Source: Patagioenas fasciata (taxonomy: Eukaryota; Chordata; Aves; Columbiformes; Columbidae). Taken from it: a stretch of DNA of 64,000 bases. The notes under the pieces were generated by a model that did no database searches, had not been told where the DNA came from, and was given only the letters and a program-made list of their open reading frames with translations. Shown here in pieces: positions 12,801-25,170 of the stretch; within the stretch, counting starts at the first letter, position 1; each line of letters begins with the position of its first letter. The stretch covers positions 149,667,104-149,731,103 of the forward strand of contig NC_092520.1 in assembly GCF_037038585.1 (NCBI RefSeq), written 5' to 3'. A program made the translations under genes and the position numbers.

Positions 12801-15800
12801 AGAAATAAGGGGAACACCCTGCTTTAAAACCATTGTGACTTTCAATCAAGTTGGTGACTCCTTTCATGTTAATTATTCTGACAGAATAAGCTGACAGGCT
12901 CACAGATGACAACACCAAGGCACTGAGGAGCATGTAGAGACTGACACCTTTACCTAGTCTGTGGGTTTACTCAGTTATTTGCTCACCAAAAAAGCAGCAG
13001 ATATGCAAGCAAAAAGCAAGTGGTACAGGAAAGTATGTACCTCACATCCTTCACCAGGGCTGCCCTCCTGGTGAAGCCCTGTCATGAAACCAGGCAGGGA
13101 GAGATAAAATGCATCACGTTTTTTAATTACCCCCGGCTAATGTTAAATGCTTTAATGGCTTTTATCCTGCAGAGGACAGAGACAGCCTGCAAGATGGTCC
13201 ATGCTCCCTGCTGCACTCATGTGCCACCAGAGCTGCTCAAGCCCTGCTGCAAAGGCAGGGACATGGGGCAGGATGGAGAGCTGCTGTGGAAAGGGGCAGT
13301 GCCAAGCGGAGAGTGGCAGCTGGGCTGCGGTGGGCTCAGAGGTGACCATCCCACAAGCCACTAACCATGTTTTTCTTGCATGGGCCTTTTCTGTGCCAGC
13401 GAGATGCTGACTGGCTCTGCAGTGTGGTCGGTGGGGGTGTATGGGAAATAAATAACAACGCTGGTGCACAAGTAAACTCAAAACCCAAGAGATTTCATTA
13501 AGAAGCTTAGGTAGCCTACAGGAGCAGGGAGAAGAAACGGGGGCTCTGGGGACGGGCCAGAAGTCCCACCTCACACTCATCCCAGCAGGGTACAGAGCCA
13601 CAGTGCTCTCTTTCTTGCAGAAAAAATGAAATCAACATAATAGATAGGGATAGCATCTCAGCAGCATCCTGCAGGCAAACAGCAGCTGAAGGGATGCTGG
13701 TACCTGGCAGCCCCGTGGGAACAACAAGCATCTGCCCACGTGCTGTCCCTCCACCAGCAAATAGAAGTTGGTAAGGGCAAAGGGCAGGGGAAATGGTTGT
13801 ATCAACATCATCCCCTCAACTCCCAACTTGTGTGTAATCATATGATCATAAAAGTGGATCCTATTTCCAAGAGATATTATTCTCATATAAAAGTTTGTAT
13901 TTAACCAAACTGTAGCCAGGGGTTCCCCAGGGAGGTCTCTGAGATGGCAGGTCAAGCTTTCCAGCCTGGATTTCCCCTACTTGCAGATTGGGTCTGGCCT
14001 GTCACCTTCCTCAGCACCTCTGGTTATCCCAGGTTTCAGGCAGGTTTCATGCTTTGGAGGTCTAACTGCAGGGGCCTGGCATGCAAACTGTTAAATAATA
14101 CAAAATTATAGTGTGGTGAAAGAGGGATTTGCAGAGACATGTTTGGGCCAGGAACTGTGATCTGCCCTTCTCCCCTCGCCCCCCAGGTTGGGGGACAGGT
14201 GGGGTGGGACAACCCTGATGCCAGCTCCATCACCGCTCCGCATCTCTTTTCATTCAGCTGGCAGAGGGCTGCTGCTTGCCTACATAGCCAGGCAAGGACA
14301 GCAGGCAGGATGGCCTTCAGGCAGGGGCTGCGAGGATGAAAAGCCCAGAACAAGGGCCCAGCAGAGCCACACATGTCCCCTTCACTGCAGCACCTTCCCC
14401 TCTGCATGTTCAGGGGTGGCAGTCGGGCCTTGGGACCAGCCAGTTTGGGGAGTGCTGCGGTGCTGGCAGCCACATCACCAGACAGGCTTCCCCAGTATTT
14501 CCCAATCCATGGGGCCAGCCTGCCAGGGAGAGCCTGACCCTGCCACAAGAGGTAAAAGCAAGAGTGAACAAGAAAAAAAAAAACCAACATTTTTTGCTTT
14601 TCTTTTTTCCCTTACTATATAGGACCTTGGTATCAAACACCAAGCACCAAATATGTAAGGGACTACTCTTTCTTTGTTATGTGGAAATATCCCGAAAGAA
14701 AGGAGAAGTAACCAGCTGCCCCTCTTTGCATAGCTCAGATTTTGCAGATACCTTTTTTGTGAAAAGCCTGACTTATTTAGAGCAGCAAAGGAAGATCTGA
14801 GAGTAGCTATCACCACTACCTACACACAGTTCATGATGATGAGAAGAAGTCAGCTGGTGGGACAGGGCCATTTCAACTGGACAGCAATGCTGGCATGAAA
14901 GCAAATGTTTGTAGGCTGGCCACGATTGATCAGAAGCTAAAAATTAAATAAAGGTCTCTCACCTTTATTTAATTACCAGAGAAGCAAGTCTCTGGACCAG
15001 CCTTCCCAAAGCAGTACAGGACAAAACCTCTGGTAGCTTTTAAAGTTAATCTCCAGGGGTTACAAGGGATGTGATAGAGCACCAGCCAGGGCAGGCTGGG
15101 TTCCACGAGGCAGGAGGGAGCCCCAAGTCCTGCACCACCTTGTCACACTGCCTTGCCCCAGGAAAACCACACAGGAACCACTTTCCTCTCTGCATGAGAG
15201 TCTCATGCCCCATCCTTGCTCTAACCTCATGGGAAAGGGGCTAGAGATCAGAAATTTGCCTGAGATTTCCAACTCCTTGCAGCCTCTGCTGCTTCTTGAG
15301 GTTTTGCTTCATGCCCTCTTCTCAGGGGAAAAATGGCTGAGAATTCCCTTTGTGTCTTGCTTCTGCTGTACAACCACACACAACATCTCCGCTTTCCCCA
15401 GAGCCTTCCTTGAGGTCTCCCCTGGCACCCAAGCCAAGGGGTGCCAGGTCAGAGTCCGTGGTCCTGCTCCCCATGATGCGATGGCACCTGGGAGGGTGCA
15501 GCAGTGGCAGCAAACACGGCTTAGCAAGCAGCCAAAAAACATTCCCCATGGAAAAAGAAAACACAAAAAATCCTCCTTTTTCAACAGGGAAAGAAAATGC
15601 CCAGCCATCTGGTGAAAAGAAACAAACGCTAAGCAAAGCATGGTGTGAAAGTAGCTAAACAGCGGTTAATCCTCTTTTATGCCACTGGGATGAAAGCAGT
15701 TTAGTGAGGCCCATGAGACTACGCCAAGCTCAAGCCAGGGGATTTCAGCCCCGGGTCCCCAGCACTCGCTCCCTGCCAGCTCCCAGCCAAGCTCTGTTTC

Positions 15801-17127
15801 CCCTCTCCCCTGCCCTTCCGGAGAGCCCAATTAGCAATTAATCAGCAGACTGGGAGAGCAACTCCTTCTTCTCCATGTGCCACCAAGCCAAATTTGAGAA
15901 GGCCTTTGGGCTTCTGTTTTTTAAATAGATTTCTCCTTTAAAAGGCAACCACAAAATAAAAGCAGGCACAAACACCTGTACAAGCCTGTGGCAACCCTCC
16001 ACCTGCAAAAGCGAGCCCAGCTGTGCTGCCAAGCCACAGTGTAGCCCGGACTCACGGGAGATCGGCCACCGGTCACTGCCGAGCAGAGCCGGAGCAACAC
16101 CAGTGTGGTGGCACCTCAGGGGTAAGCACAACAGCCTGTTCTCTCTCCCTCAAATACATCTGTCTGCACACCTCACATCCCCACTGCACATCTCAGAGGT
16201 CTGTGTTCCCTCTTGCCTGTGCTCACAGCTCCAGCAGGTGCTGTGAAGGCAATGCACAACGCAGGAGGGCAGCTGCGCCCTCTCACTCTGCCCGGTTCCT
16301 GTCTCCTGGCTTCGGCACCAGTCCCTGAGCGACATCCCTCCATGACCAGACACCAGACTAGGACCCATGGTCAAGAGTCCCTTGGAGGCTTCCTGAGCCT
16401 TCAGGAAATGCTACAGCTCCTGGTAGCACCTGTGAGGACTACGGTGCTATGCAGCCTCCTGCACCGCTCCCTGCTGCATCACCAGGACCTGCCACCTTGT
16501 TTGCACAAGGCTCCCAGTGCTCCTCAAGGATATGTCGTCTGGGGTGAATCATGCTGCTCCGAGAGCCAAGCCCTGCATCGGGGCCCTCCTGCCTCCCTCT
16601 GCTGATGGCCGCCTACCTCGCCAGCAAGACCAGGGTTCCACACACCACAGGAAAACAGAGCGACCAGAAACCCTGGGACATCACCGCTTGGTCACCCACA
16701 TCCCAGCAGGTCAAAGTAGCCCCCGCACATAGCCCAAGTGGTGGCACCATGCTGGCAGGTTAGCATCCTCTCTTCAGACTTGTGGTTCAGGGATTACTGA
16801 AAGACTGCTGCCAGGAGTGAGCAGGGTCAGATGTGGATGTGGCAGAGGCAGGAGGAACCACAGAGGGACACGGGTGAGTGGGCATCCCTGGGGGTGGCCA
16901 GGGCCAGGGTTGCACTTACCTCCACCGTTCTTGTAGCAGAGGTAGGGGAAGCGCCAGACATTTCCCAGGCCAATAATCTCCCCAGCCACAGACAGGACGT
17001 ATTCCAGCTTGTTGTTCCACTGCCCTCGCTCCAAGGTCTGGTCCTTCTCCTCCTTCTCCTTTTCCATGATGGGGTGTGCAGACACTGTTTCACCATTGCT
17101 GACAGCACCAGGGACTCTGTAATCCAT
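3710..17127 (-). CDS. SLC6A13: SLC6A13 (GAT-2 GABA transporter), 5' half, six coding exons
   Basis: Na+/Cl- dependent plasma-membrane transporter for GABA, taurine and beta-alanine, SLC6 family (LeuT fold, 12 TM segments). Coding joins are 17127-16920, 12376-12242, 11381-11241, 10638-10554, 8061-7929 and 3844-3710; all have GT/AG borders and phases that fit, giving 279 codons of the roughly 602 usual for the family. Visible are the TM1 signature [12 protein letters not shown]2, TM3, extracellular loop 2 with two cysteines (C155, C164) and three N-glycosylation sequons (N171, N175, N180), TM4 and TM5. I prefer SLC6A13 over SLC6A11 or SLC6A12 because the N-terminal tail (NGET near residue 11, then a Glu/Lys-rich stretch) fits GAT-2 and because KDM5A lies next to it. 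TM6-12 are absent because the next exon lies left of the window; I saw no match to it in 1-3709. Introns 10639-11240 and 11382-12241 hold nothing I recognise. Confidence 0.95.
3845..7928. other. SLC6A13 intron, 4.1 kb
   Basis: Apart from the CR1 tail at 7044-7107 I see no exon, RNA gene or structured repeat here. Small open frames on both strands lack recognisable protein features. Confidence 0.6.
7044..7107 (+). repeat. CR1 LINE 3' end fragment
   Basis: Contains the diagnostic CR1 terminal text GGACTAGATGATCTTTCGAG followed by the conserved CCCTTCCAATCCC and an octamer-like tail of CTGTGAT units. It is a short 5'-truncated insertion in plus orientation, typical of CR1 in birds and reptiles. 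Confidence 0.85.
7929..8061 (-). CDS. SLC6A13: SLC6A13 coding exon 5: TM4
   Basis: Completes the split Glu190 and encodes residues 191-234: [14 protein letters not shown], then the hydrophobic TM4 segment and the GVKSTGK intracellular turn. Acceptor TGCAG|G and donor AAG|GTGAGT are canonical. It ends in phase 0. Confidence 0.95.
8062..10553. other. SLC6A13 intron, 2.5 kb
   Basis: Besides the old LINE tail near 8650-8716 nothing recognisable is present; no additional coding exon fits between the exon 4 and exon 5 phases. Confidence 0.6.
8650..8716 (+). repeat. Ancient CR1/L3-type LINE tail
   Basis: The stretch resembles the old sauropsid LINE 3' end with the pattern GGATACTGG-CTAGATGGA-TTGGT. 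It is diverged, so the family assignment is tentative. Confidence 0.4.
10554..10638 (-). CDS. SLC6A13: SLC6A13 coding exon 4: glycosylated extracellular loop 2
   Basis: Short exon (85 nt) for residues 163-189. It holds Cys164, the likely partner of Cys155, and three N-X-S/T sequons: N171 (NST), N175 (NVT) and N180 (NAT). It ends in the family motif [10 protein letters not shown]. The donor is GA|GTAAGT, so the genomic reading frame hits TAA right after the exon, but the mRNA continues into the next exon as Glu-Arg-Arg. Confidence 0.93.
11241..11381 (-). CDS. SLC6A13: SLC6A13 coding exon 3: TM3 and start of extracellular loop 2
   Basis: Encodes residues 116-161. It opens with IGYASQ, continues through the TM3 helix with [15 protein letters not shown] (the double tyrosine lies in the substrate-site helix), then DLPWGSC, where Cys155 is the first cysteine of the loop-2 disulfide known in this family. 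Acceptor TGCAG and donor CAG|GTGGGT are canonical. Confidence 0.95.
12242..12376 (-). CDS. SLC6A13: SLC6A13 coding exon 2: end of TM1 and TM2
   Basis: Encodes residues 71-114 with split glycine codons at both ends. It contains AFFIPY, the TM2 helix and the conserved [12 protein letters not shown] loop leading to an amphipathic segment ending in CPLFE. Acceptor CCAG|GT and donor G|GTGAGT are canonical. Length (135 nt) and phases match the SLC6 exon pattern. Confidence 0.95.
12377..16919. other. SLC6A13 intron, 4.5 kb
   Basis: First coding-region intron. It carries the polypurine tract at 12606-12748 close to the downstream acceptor. The rest is moderately GC-rich, with many short spurious open frames and no recognisable exon. 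Confidence 0.6.
12606..12748 (+). repeat. Polypurine (A/G-rich) tract with 36-bp internal repeat
   Basis: About 143 bases are almost entirely A and G on the plus strand with only a few C or T interruptions. A unit beginning at 12615 recurs at 12651 (period 36). It lies about 230 bp upstream, in transcript direction, of the SLC6A13 exon 2 acceptor, where the mRNA-sense strand is C/U-rich. Confidence 0.8.
16920..17127 (-). CDS. SLC6A13: SLC6A13 coding exon 1: start codon, N-terminal tail, TM1
   Basis: Encodes residues 1-69 plus the first base of codon 70. The start was chosen by homology to the GAT-2 N-terminus; the ATG at 17127-17125 sits in a good initiation context (G at -3 and G at +4). 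Residues 22-28 are a charged Glu/Lys run. TM1 carries [14 protein letters not shown], the unwound-helix region that binds Na+ and substrate in SLC6 proteins. The donor is G|GTAAGT at 16919. The 5' UTR probably starts in a separate upstream exon: an AG followed by GTGGG lies immediately before the ATG, but the tract is a weak acceptor. Confidence 0.95.
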
Positions 17128-18229
17128 CCCACCTTCAGAAGGAGTTTCCTTCGTTATGTTCAGCACAAGCCATGCAACAAGCAGAAATTTGGGATATAGG
17201 AGGCAAGAGAAGGGAGGGGACATGTGCACACACATGCTGAACCATTCCTCTCTTGCCTCTTATACTGATTCCTGTACCAGTTCCTGCTGGCAAGAAGGTG
17301 CTAAGACCATGTGTGTGCTTTCTCTGCTTAGTCCAAAAACAGTCCTTAAAAGCCTTTAACAGTTTCATTATTTTTAACTGACTCATTTCAACACACTCTT
17401 CCTTCTGGAAGCCCATCCTCTAAGCACAGTGTTACACAGAAGACCCAGCAGCTCAGCCAGGCTGGAGCTCCCACCACGGCAGGTACAGGGAACAGACTTA
17501 GGGGCAAGAGCAGGATCAAATAATTGATGAGTTATTTTATAAGGGTTTCTCTTCTCCTCTCTTGCTGCTTACTGAAGCCTGGTTTTACAGACCATGCAAT
17601 GAAAGCCACAAAACACACAGAAGCCTTAGATGTGGAAAGTGGACAAACTGAAATAAGAGGGGAAACACATTCCTGCTTTCAGTAATGGCAACTGTTGGTG
17701 GCAGTCTACCAATCCCCCAAAAACCTCTGAGATGAGTCCTCTCCTCCTAGGAAAGCCAGGACACAGCTTGGCTGCTGGTGCACAGCTGGTACCCCAGGGC
17801 ACAGCAAGGAGACAGGCACAGGTGGCACCAGCTCTGCTGCAGCCATTTGGAAGGTTCAAGGGATGTTTCAGCCTGTTCCTCATGGGCAAGATGCCCTCCT
17901 GGCTGCAAAGCCCCATAGGGCAAAGGATGAGGACTGCAGTTCCCACCAACACCTGATGCCAAAGTTGGGATTGCTGAGGACTGTGTGCCAAGAAGAGCAC
18001 TTTCCTCCGCACAGTGCCAGCCCTCGAGACCGCTCTTTCTGTGCCGAAGCAGCTACCCCAGCCCCAGCCTAACTGTGCCATTCATTCCCGCCCGTGACTC
18101 CATTGCCAGGAGAGAAGGAAAATGTACTGGCAGCAAATGACACTGTCCCTGATTCAGGGAGGAAAAACAAAACAAAACAAAAAAGGCAAAGTAGCACTTT
18201 GAGCCTCTCCCCTCCCCCTACATAGTCCC

Positions 18230-18239
18230 CTATAAAATA
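18230..18239. promoter_or_regulatory. TATA-like element upstream of SLC6A13
   Basis: CTATAAAATA on plus (TATTTTATAG on minus) about 1.1 kb upstream of the SLC6A13 start codon, beside a G-rich run on the minus strand. It could serve either strand. Position and motif are the only support. Confidence 0.15.
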
Positions 18240-21200
18240 CTCTGGGACTTGAAGAGGAGCAAGAAACACTGGCAGGCTTTTGACAGCGGCTGCATGAAGG
18301 ACTGGGAGGACCCCTCCACGCTAGAAAATGATTAAGCAGGCAGAAAACACGGCATGACCTCTCATCCAGAGCAGACCCGAGAGGGTGTGGGGCACGGGGG
18401 GAGCAGGGCAGAAGAAAACAGGGGCAGAGGTGTTACCTTGCGGACAGCGCTGTCGGGGCACGAGCCGACGGGAGACGCAAAGGCAGGACCAAAAGGTGCT
18501 GGCTATTTGAAGTGTGGAAAGAAAAATTCAGCCCGTGGTGTAATCCTAGACTTCGCCCAACCCACATTCCTTCCCCCACCCCCCAGGGCTGGACAAAAAC
18601 CTACACATGACTGATTTCATGGTCAGTGCAAAGGGGCTCGTTCCCCATGCCTGTGAGAAGAGCTGACGCTGCCTCCACCAGTGCTCTCCCTCCCGGGTCA
18701 GGGACCACTTGGATCCCACTCTCCATCATCCCTCTGCCCCACATTGTCCCTGGAGAAAGGGGAGACCACCACACACAGCTGCCCCTGCAGACCTGCCCAA
18801 GAGACCCAAAGCCTCAAGACCTGCTTCGAAGGAGGTAAGAGCCAAAGCATAAATTTATGGTGAGTTCCCATCCTGGGGTCTCTCTTTGGCAGGGAGGATA
18901 CAGGTACAAGGCATGATCCTGCATCGCAGCCCGACCCACAGTGCTCAGGGGGCAGCCAGGCTGTGCCACAGCTGGGAGCAGCAGCAGGCAGCAGAGCTCT
19001 GAGTTGGAAATAAACTCTGCTCAACTCTCTGCTGCTTCTTACTGAGGGCTCAAAACAGCCTCATTCAGAAATTTGACAGGTGGCAAACTCTCTTCCCTCC
19101 CACACAGGGAACTTTTTCCTCTGGTCTTTCCCAGAAGCAGCACTGCCCCATCCATCCCAGGACATCATTCCAGAAGCCACAGTGCGAGAGGGCAATCAAG
19201 CAGCAGACGAAAAATCATGCAGCAGGAATTAAGAGAGCCCCGGTTCTGCATACCCAACACCATGGTGCAGAATTAGCTGTGGCCGCTTGGGAAGCAGGTA
19301 TTGGGATTACTGCAGGTAGTTATCTCTGCGCTTTGAGGCCATAAAAAAGGTAAACAGAACAGGATATTGTGCGTGGTAGATGTGTTACAGCTGTGATGGT
19401 CCAAGGATGTGAGGCAAGGTTTTAAAGTATTTTTATTACATCTGTTAATGAATATCTGGGGCAAGAGAGAAGAAAAAAAAATCATGCTTTTGGGCTCAGT
19501 GTCCTTGTGCAAGGAGGCAGCAAAACCTGAGCTGTGTACAGGCAGTTTGAGAAGGTATTAGGAGAACAGCAGGAACAAAGCAGCAAACACTGTGGTATCA
19601 CCATGTTAATCCATGGTGTAATCACACAGGACTGGGCTTGCTACAGGAGGAACAGGGAAAGGGAAGAAGGACGGGCAGAGGTAAGGAACAAACACAACCA
19701 AGGAGTGATCAAATAAAAATTGACTCTTCAGCTCAGAAAGAGATGCCTACGATAAAAATAAGCTTACAACAGATCTAGAAAACAAGGAAAAGACAGAGAA
19801 ATTAATATATTTTTTGTGACATCTCATAGCGTAACAACTAATGGCACCTGATGAAATATTAAGATTTAAAACAAAAGTAAATCTTTTTTCCCCCCACTCT
19901 GCATAATTAACCCAACATGGTACCCACAGCCATTGCCACAGAATATCATTTGGAAAGGAACTGGGCAAATTCACAAGGGGCTGCTCCTCCACAGTAGTGA
20001 TTAAACAGGATGGTCCAAATAAAACAGTCAGCCCTAGTCCTCAAATCTGTGATTGCTGGAAACCAGGGAAGGTGTTCCAGAGGAGGAATTATGTAAGATG
20101 GTGAGAAATGGAGAACATCCCTGTGCATAAACCACTTCACAGTGGATAGTGTATCTGTTAAATAGTTAGGGTAAGGATATAGGGATTAAAAAAAACACCA
20201 GCAAAATCAAATAATACCTGGCCTTGTGCAACAGGTTTTTGTAAGGAGAAGACTGAATAAGGAAATATTTCTTAAGAGTCTCAGAACAACTGTGTACATC
20301 AGTATTGCTGCTCAAATATCCCTGGATAACCACGATCACTACAGTGCACCGATGGCAATAATCTTATCAACTTGACAACAAGTTAATTGGCAGGAACCAA
20401 TAGAGTAGCATAGGAAACGTGTAATCAATAACAAACTATTTGACTTCCGCCCAGCGAGATAAGACTGCGCTGAACACAACAATAGCTTGAAAATGAAAAC
20501 AAATGTTCAGTGTAAACATAAGCCATCAAGGGGAAATATTAAATCTACAAGTGCAAAAGCAAGCTGGAAAATGCTGAGCAAAGCATATTTAAAGTAAAAC
20601 ATCACTTTACACATCTTCTGGGGTGAAACAAGAAAAAGTCCATATGGTTTTGGGACATGTTACTTAAGAGATTAAAAATAATAAATGAGTGAATCCTTTT
20701 ACTGAAGATAGGAAGAGAAAAGAACCAACAAATATCACAAAGTATCCATTAAGATCACAGAAAAAGATGGTTTCAATACACATTTTTGAAATTACAGAAG
20801 GCAAAGAGACTGGGAAGCACTTTAATGGGCCCATCAGAGGCAAAGAAAATCTAAAGGGAAAAATGCAAAGGATGAAGTTTCAATGTCTAAGATTTTGAGT
20901 CTGTAACCACAGACTTTTGCAGCAGAATTTGCCACCCGGAGTCGCAGAAGCTGAACCTCACCAGGCAGCTCCAGAGCATCTTCCTCCAGTGCCGCACGTG
21001 CTGACAAATGGCAGCACTGATGCTGGTGCCGGTCCTGAGTGTATCACTCTTTTGCCACCCCCCAGGATGGCACAAGGGGGTTAATTTGGTGAGCTGTCTC
21101 CCCTGCCAAAGGTACAAAATGGGAGGCTGCCTGTTTAGCAACACCCCAGAGCACAGGGCTGAGGACAGTGCCAGCCATGCTCCTCCTGGCCCTGACCCAC

Positions 21201-23367
21201 CTGGCTGGGTCAGAACCCACTGGTTACCAGGACAGCTGGAGCGATGCCTCTCTGAGCAGGTCCCTGAAGCGGCTGCCAGGTCCAGGCAAGCTGCCAAGCT
21301 GCCTTTGCTGAGGCACAAGGGGTGCACGGCTGGCTTAGCCACTTTCCCCCCCAACCCCCGTTTTGGAGAAGAGCAAGACCGCTGGACCAGGGGGTTCTCT
21401 GTCAATGTACCTCATACCTCAGCCAGGACAAGGGCTGGAAAATCCTGATCCTAATGGCTGTTTATTCCTCTCTTGAAATTTATGTTGCATTTTGCTCATC
21501 TTTCTCTTTGCCCTACAACCTTTGCCAAGATTTCTGTCTTCAGTTTGGTCGCAGCTGTCTACCAGCAGCTGAGGCTGCGCTCCTGGGGAAGCGCCCATAG
21601 TCCGAACCAAGCAAGCCTGGAACAAGGTTCATCTGAAGACAATGAGGTACTTTGAAATTTTCTGTGGCAGATGTGCACAAGAACTGGTCCCAGCCCACTC
21701 CATCCTGCACAGCCAGCACATAAAAGTGCTGACCATGCATGCTCTAGTAGGAACCACAGGACCTACTCCAAGGTCTGGTCTTGTTTCACATCTCGCTTCA
21801 CTTCCAGCTGAGCAGGGAAGGTGCACTAATTAGATATTTTCACTCCAAAGCACCCAGCCACCTGCAGGGGTGGCTCAAACCTAGAAGAAGGAAGGATTCA
21901 AAGGCACTGGCTTAGAGGGATGATGAGGGGAAAAGAGGAGATGGAAATGGCTACTGGGAGACATATTACAACCTCTTACACTCCCCACTTTGACCTCCCC
22001 CTACGTTCCTCTGACACGTGACAAACTGCCTGCATGTGTTTTGGGGCTGTGTAATCTTGCAAACCACCTCCCAGCTTCCAGGAACACAATTTGCAGTTGT
22101 ATTATCTGGGAACCAAAGGCCAGAACAAATAAAATGAATTTCCTCTATCTGATAACCACCCTGCTACTGGCATTTTCAGCCTGAAAACATTATTCAGCTT
22201 AAGCGACCATGGGTGTAGCAAGCAAAATTGTCACAATTATACACAGAAAGGAGATAAATAGAGGCTGATACTGGCTGGCACTTTGAAGGAACCTGAGGAA
22301 CGCTCAGCAGAGAAAGAAGCCAAAGTGAGCACAAAGGATCAACTCCTGCTTGAGCCACTAAGGCCTGTCCCAGAAAGGCACATGTATTTTGAAACCACAA
22401 AGGCAGGAGCCAAAACCCATTGCAAGGACCTGCAGTTCCTGCAGTGACAGAAGATCCTACTGCAACCACCTGGACAGCCCCAGCATTCAAACACAGCCTC
22501 CCTAGTGAATACCAGCTTCCCAATAACAACGCAAATGACCAGAATCCCGAAGCAAGAAAAACCCTGCCCACAGAGGGGTGGAGGCCTCATTTGTGCCCAG
22601 GGCAAGATACGACTGTCTGTGGACATGATGCTCTGCACACAGGAGATAAACAGATGACACTCCTGCATTAACCAAAGCTCAGGGACCAGCCTGAACGTGG
22701 GATGGCATGCTTGCAGCAAGTGCAGTGCTGGAGAACCTGTCCCTGCAGACATTGCTGCCGTACCCCTGCTCCTCTGCACGCAGAAGCTAAGGGTGTTGCT
22801 CTCACCACATTTGGTGCATGGGCTGGCAGCGAGCTACTGAGTGCCTTTCTGTGCACCTCTGGTCAAAGACCAAAAGTGGTAGAGCTTAGGGAGAGATAAG
22901 TCGAGACCAAAAAGACTGTTCCCCCAGACCTGCTTTGTCTGTATTGTGAATTTCCAGCTGCATAAGGGAGTGGTAGCAATAGAGCTGCCAGTTCCCATCA
23001 CCACTATCTCAACTATGTCCAGTGCTGGTGGTTTCTCCCCAGAACGCAACAGAAAGAGCAGCGCTTCACAGGTGTACACTTGCCCATCTGGGACAGCAAA
23101 CCCAAGACTAAGGCAGGAACACACAGGCATTTGTATTGCACACACAAGCACAAGTGTAGCAGGAGTGCCCAGGCAGGCAGGTCTGCAGTGCTACACATCT
23201 TACCTCTGCTTTGACTTCTGCTTAGCATCTTGTCTCTGCTAAACACTCTGGCCCTTTGCACAGATGAGTAAGAAACAGGGGGTTTTGTGTTCAAACTTCA
23301 AAAGTGTCTCCATTTTGTTTATGGACAAAAACAAAAGCACTGCAAGATTATGCAGTTATAAGCACTT

Positions 23368-23419
23368 ATGTATAGATATCTATATATATGCATACAATAT
23401 AATATATAATAAATATATA
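23368..23419. repeat. AT-rich microsatellite
   Basis: About 50 bases of TATA/ATAT alternation, an imperfect AT dinucleotide repeat in intergenic DNA. Confidence 0.7.
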
Positions 23420-24940
23420 GTATAAACAAGAATTTATTAGCAAGCAAAGACTCCTGAGTCTGGAATCTTCAATCTTTTTAGCACCTCCTGCTGCTTTCTT
23501 TCCAGCTCCATCAGGTACCACCAGTTCCTCAGGGCTCTTCCCTAGTCCCACTTCACAGCAGCTGGGCAGCCTGAACAAATCCTTGCAGAGTAACTGTGGG
23601 AACAGAGCCTGAGCACATCTTAGGGAGAGGGCAAGGATCACTACCTTTCTGAAGGTAATCTCCAGACGTGAAAATTGATAGTTCGCATCAAGAAAACAAA
23701 ACTCAGTTTGTTCTTGCAGACAATGAGCTAATTAGAGGGCAATTTCATATCAAGAACCATATGCAAAAAGAAACCATCATTTCAGGCTATTATTAATAGC
23801 AGTATTGCTAAAGTGGCCCAAATACAAGAAGTATGAGATCAGCAGATTGACTAGGTACAGGGTAGATAGGAGAGTATATTGGGAGCTGTACCTTGGGACC
23901 ATAGGGATGATGGTCTTCCCTTGTGCTCTGCATGTCTTACTCCTCTGAGGTGAAGATGACAGATCTGAGAGAGATTGTCTGCACAAGGAATGAAGTCAAA
24001 GGCATTGACAGGGTTGGGATTTTAACTGCCCCTGCACCCTCTCTGCCTGGACATTCTGGCAGGAAAAAAAAGAAAAGCAAAGCTCAGAGGTGAGATAGGA
24101 TTGCACCTTCTTAACTGATTCTTGCACAGAAAACCCATGATCTGGTTTTACACAGGCAAGGACTGGACAGTGTTCTCAGAGCATCTATTCATGCTTATTT
24201 CCTTACTCTGGGAGTCAGGGGGGGAGTGAAAAGATAGTTTTAAATTCAAGAGACCTACTGGGCTGGAAACTACTCCGAATACAAAGTTTCCATTCTGGGA
24301 GAAAATCCAACAAATAGTCACTGGTAGACAGAATGAGAGAAAGTTTTTAAAAGTTTGTCAGAAATAAGTTTTCAAAGTAAGAGATGACAAAGGGAAAAAC
24401 TTTGGCATTTCAAAAAAGGTCAACAAGAAATAAAACACGGTTTCAATTTCTCCAGCTTCCCAAAATCAGAAATAAAGCAGATTTTTGAAAGCCCCTGCAT
24501 TGTAAGGAGTCGTTACCTCTTCAGAACATCCCAGGCAACCTTTGTCTCGGCATGACGGGTGCCCCAGTTGAGCTCCTGAGCCAGCGCAGTGCACAGGGAT
24601 GCTGTGTTTGGAGAAGCACCCCCTGTGAGAGTCCAGACCCCAGCCCCAAAATGCCACTTGGCCCAGGAGACCCCACAAGGCTCTGCAGAGCTTTGCTGCG
24701 ATCACCACAGAGCACATCCACTCTCAGCTGCTGCTGGTCACAAGTGGCTCGTGTTGTCTCTTGTTTTGCTTCTGCAGTCCCTGCTGGCCTGAGGCAGGGC
24801 AGGAGGGAGCAGGGGGACATGTGCTGGCCCCATCTTCTCTAACCTTCCCCTTGGCTGCCCTGCTGAGGTCCCCATAAGGTAGCGTAGGTATTATAGATGC
24901 TCAAAGTGCTGAGTTATCCCTGCAGATAACGTACTGGAAA

Positions 24941-25170
24941 CCTGCTCCTGACCACTCAATTGCTGAACTGGTTCATTGTGTGGTGGGGATTTGAGATGTA
25001 ACACGAACAAAACCCAGAGCTTTTAGACATCTTCACATATGGATGGGATTCTACCTGCTGCTGACCACTCAATTGCTGAACTGGTTCATTGTGTGGTGGG
25101 GATTTGAGATGTAACACGAACAAAACCCAGAGCTTTTAGACATCTTCACATATGGATGGGATTCTACCTG
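24941..25170 (+). repeat. 113-bp direct tandem duplication
   Basis: Copy 1 (24941-25053) and copy 2 (25054-25166) are identical except for one base (C at 24947, G at 25060), and the first four bases of the unit recur at 25167-25170. The unit is not a known transposon that I recognise. Such high identity indicates a young duplication, a variable-number tandem repeat or an assembly duplication. Confidence 0.95.

Larger units (their letters stand above)
17128..24940. other. SLC6A13 5' flank and intergenic DNA, no gene recognised
   Basis: No exon of a known gene was recognised on either strand. It should contain the SLC6A13 promoter and non-coding first exon, but I cannot place them with confidence; a TATA-like element at 18230-18239 is one candidate. 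An AT-rich microsatellite lies at about 23368-23419. The longest open frame (about 146 codons near 21.0-21.4 kb, plus) has no visible domain or hydrophobic pattern and looks like chance in GC-rich DNA. Confidence 0.5.

Noticed and set aside
12563-12933. Low-complexity Phe/Ser and Lys-rich frames
   Set aside because: Direct translations of the polypurine tract on either strand.
17128-17235. In-frame upstream extension of SLC6A13 with two more ATGs and a hydrophobic stretch
   Set aside because: The reading frame stays open upstream of the chosen ATG, but the extension has no match to the GAT-2 N-terminus. The chosen ATG has better context, and the extra region is probably UTR or intron.
21008-21448. 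146-codon plus-strand open frame in intergenic DNA
   Set aside because: Composition is that of GC-rich non-coding DNA; no domain, no supporting splice structure, and an overlapping antisense frame of similar length.
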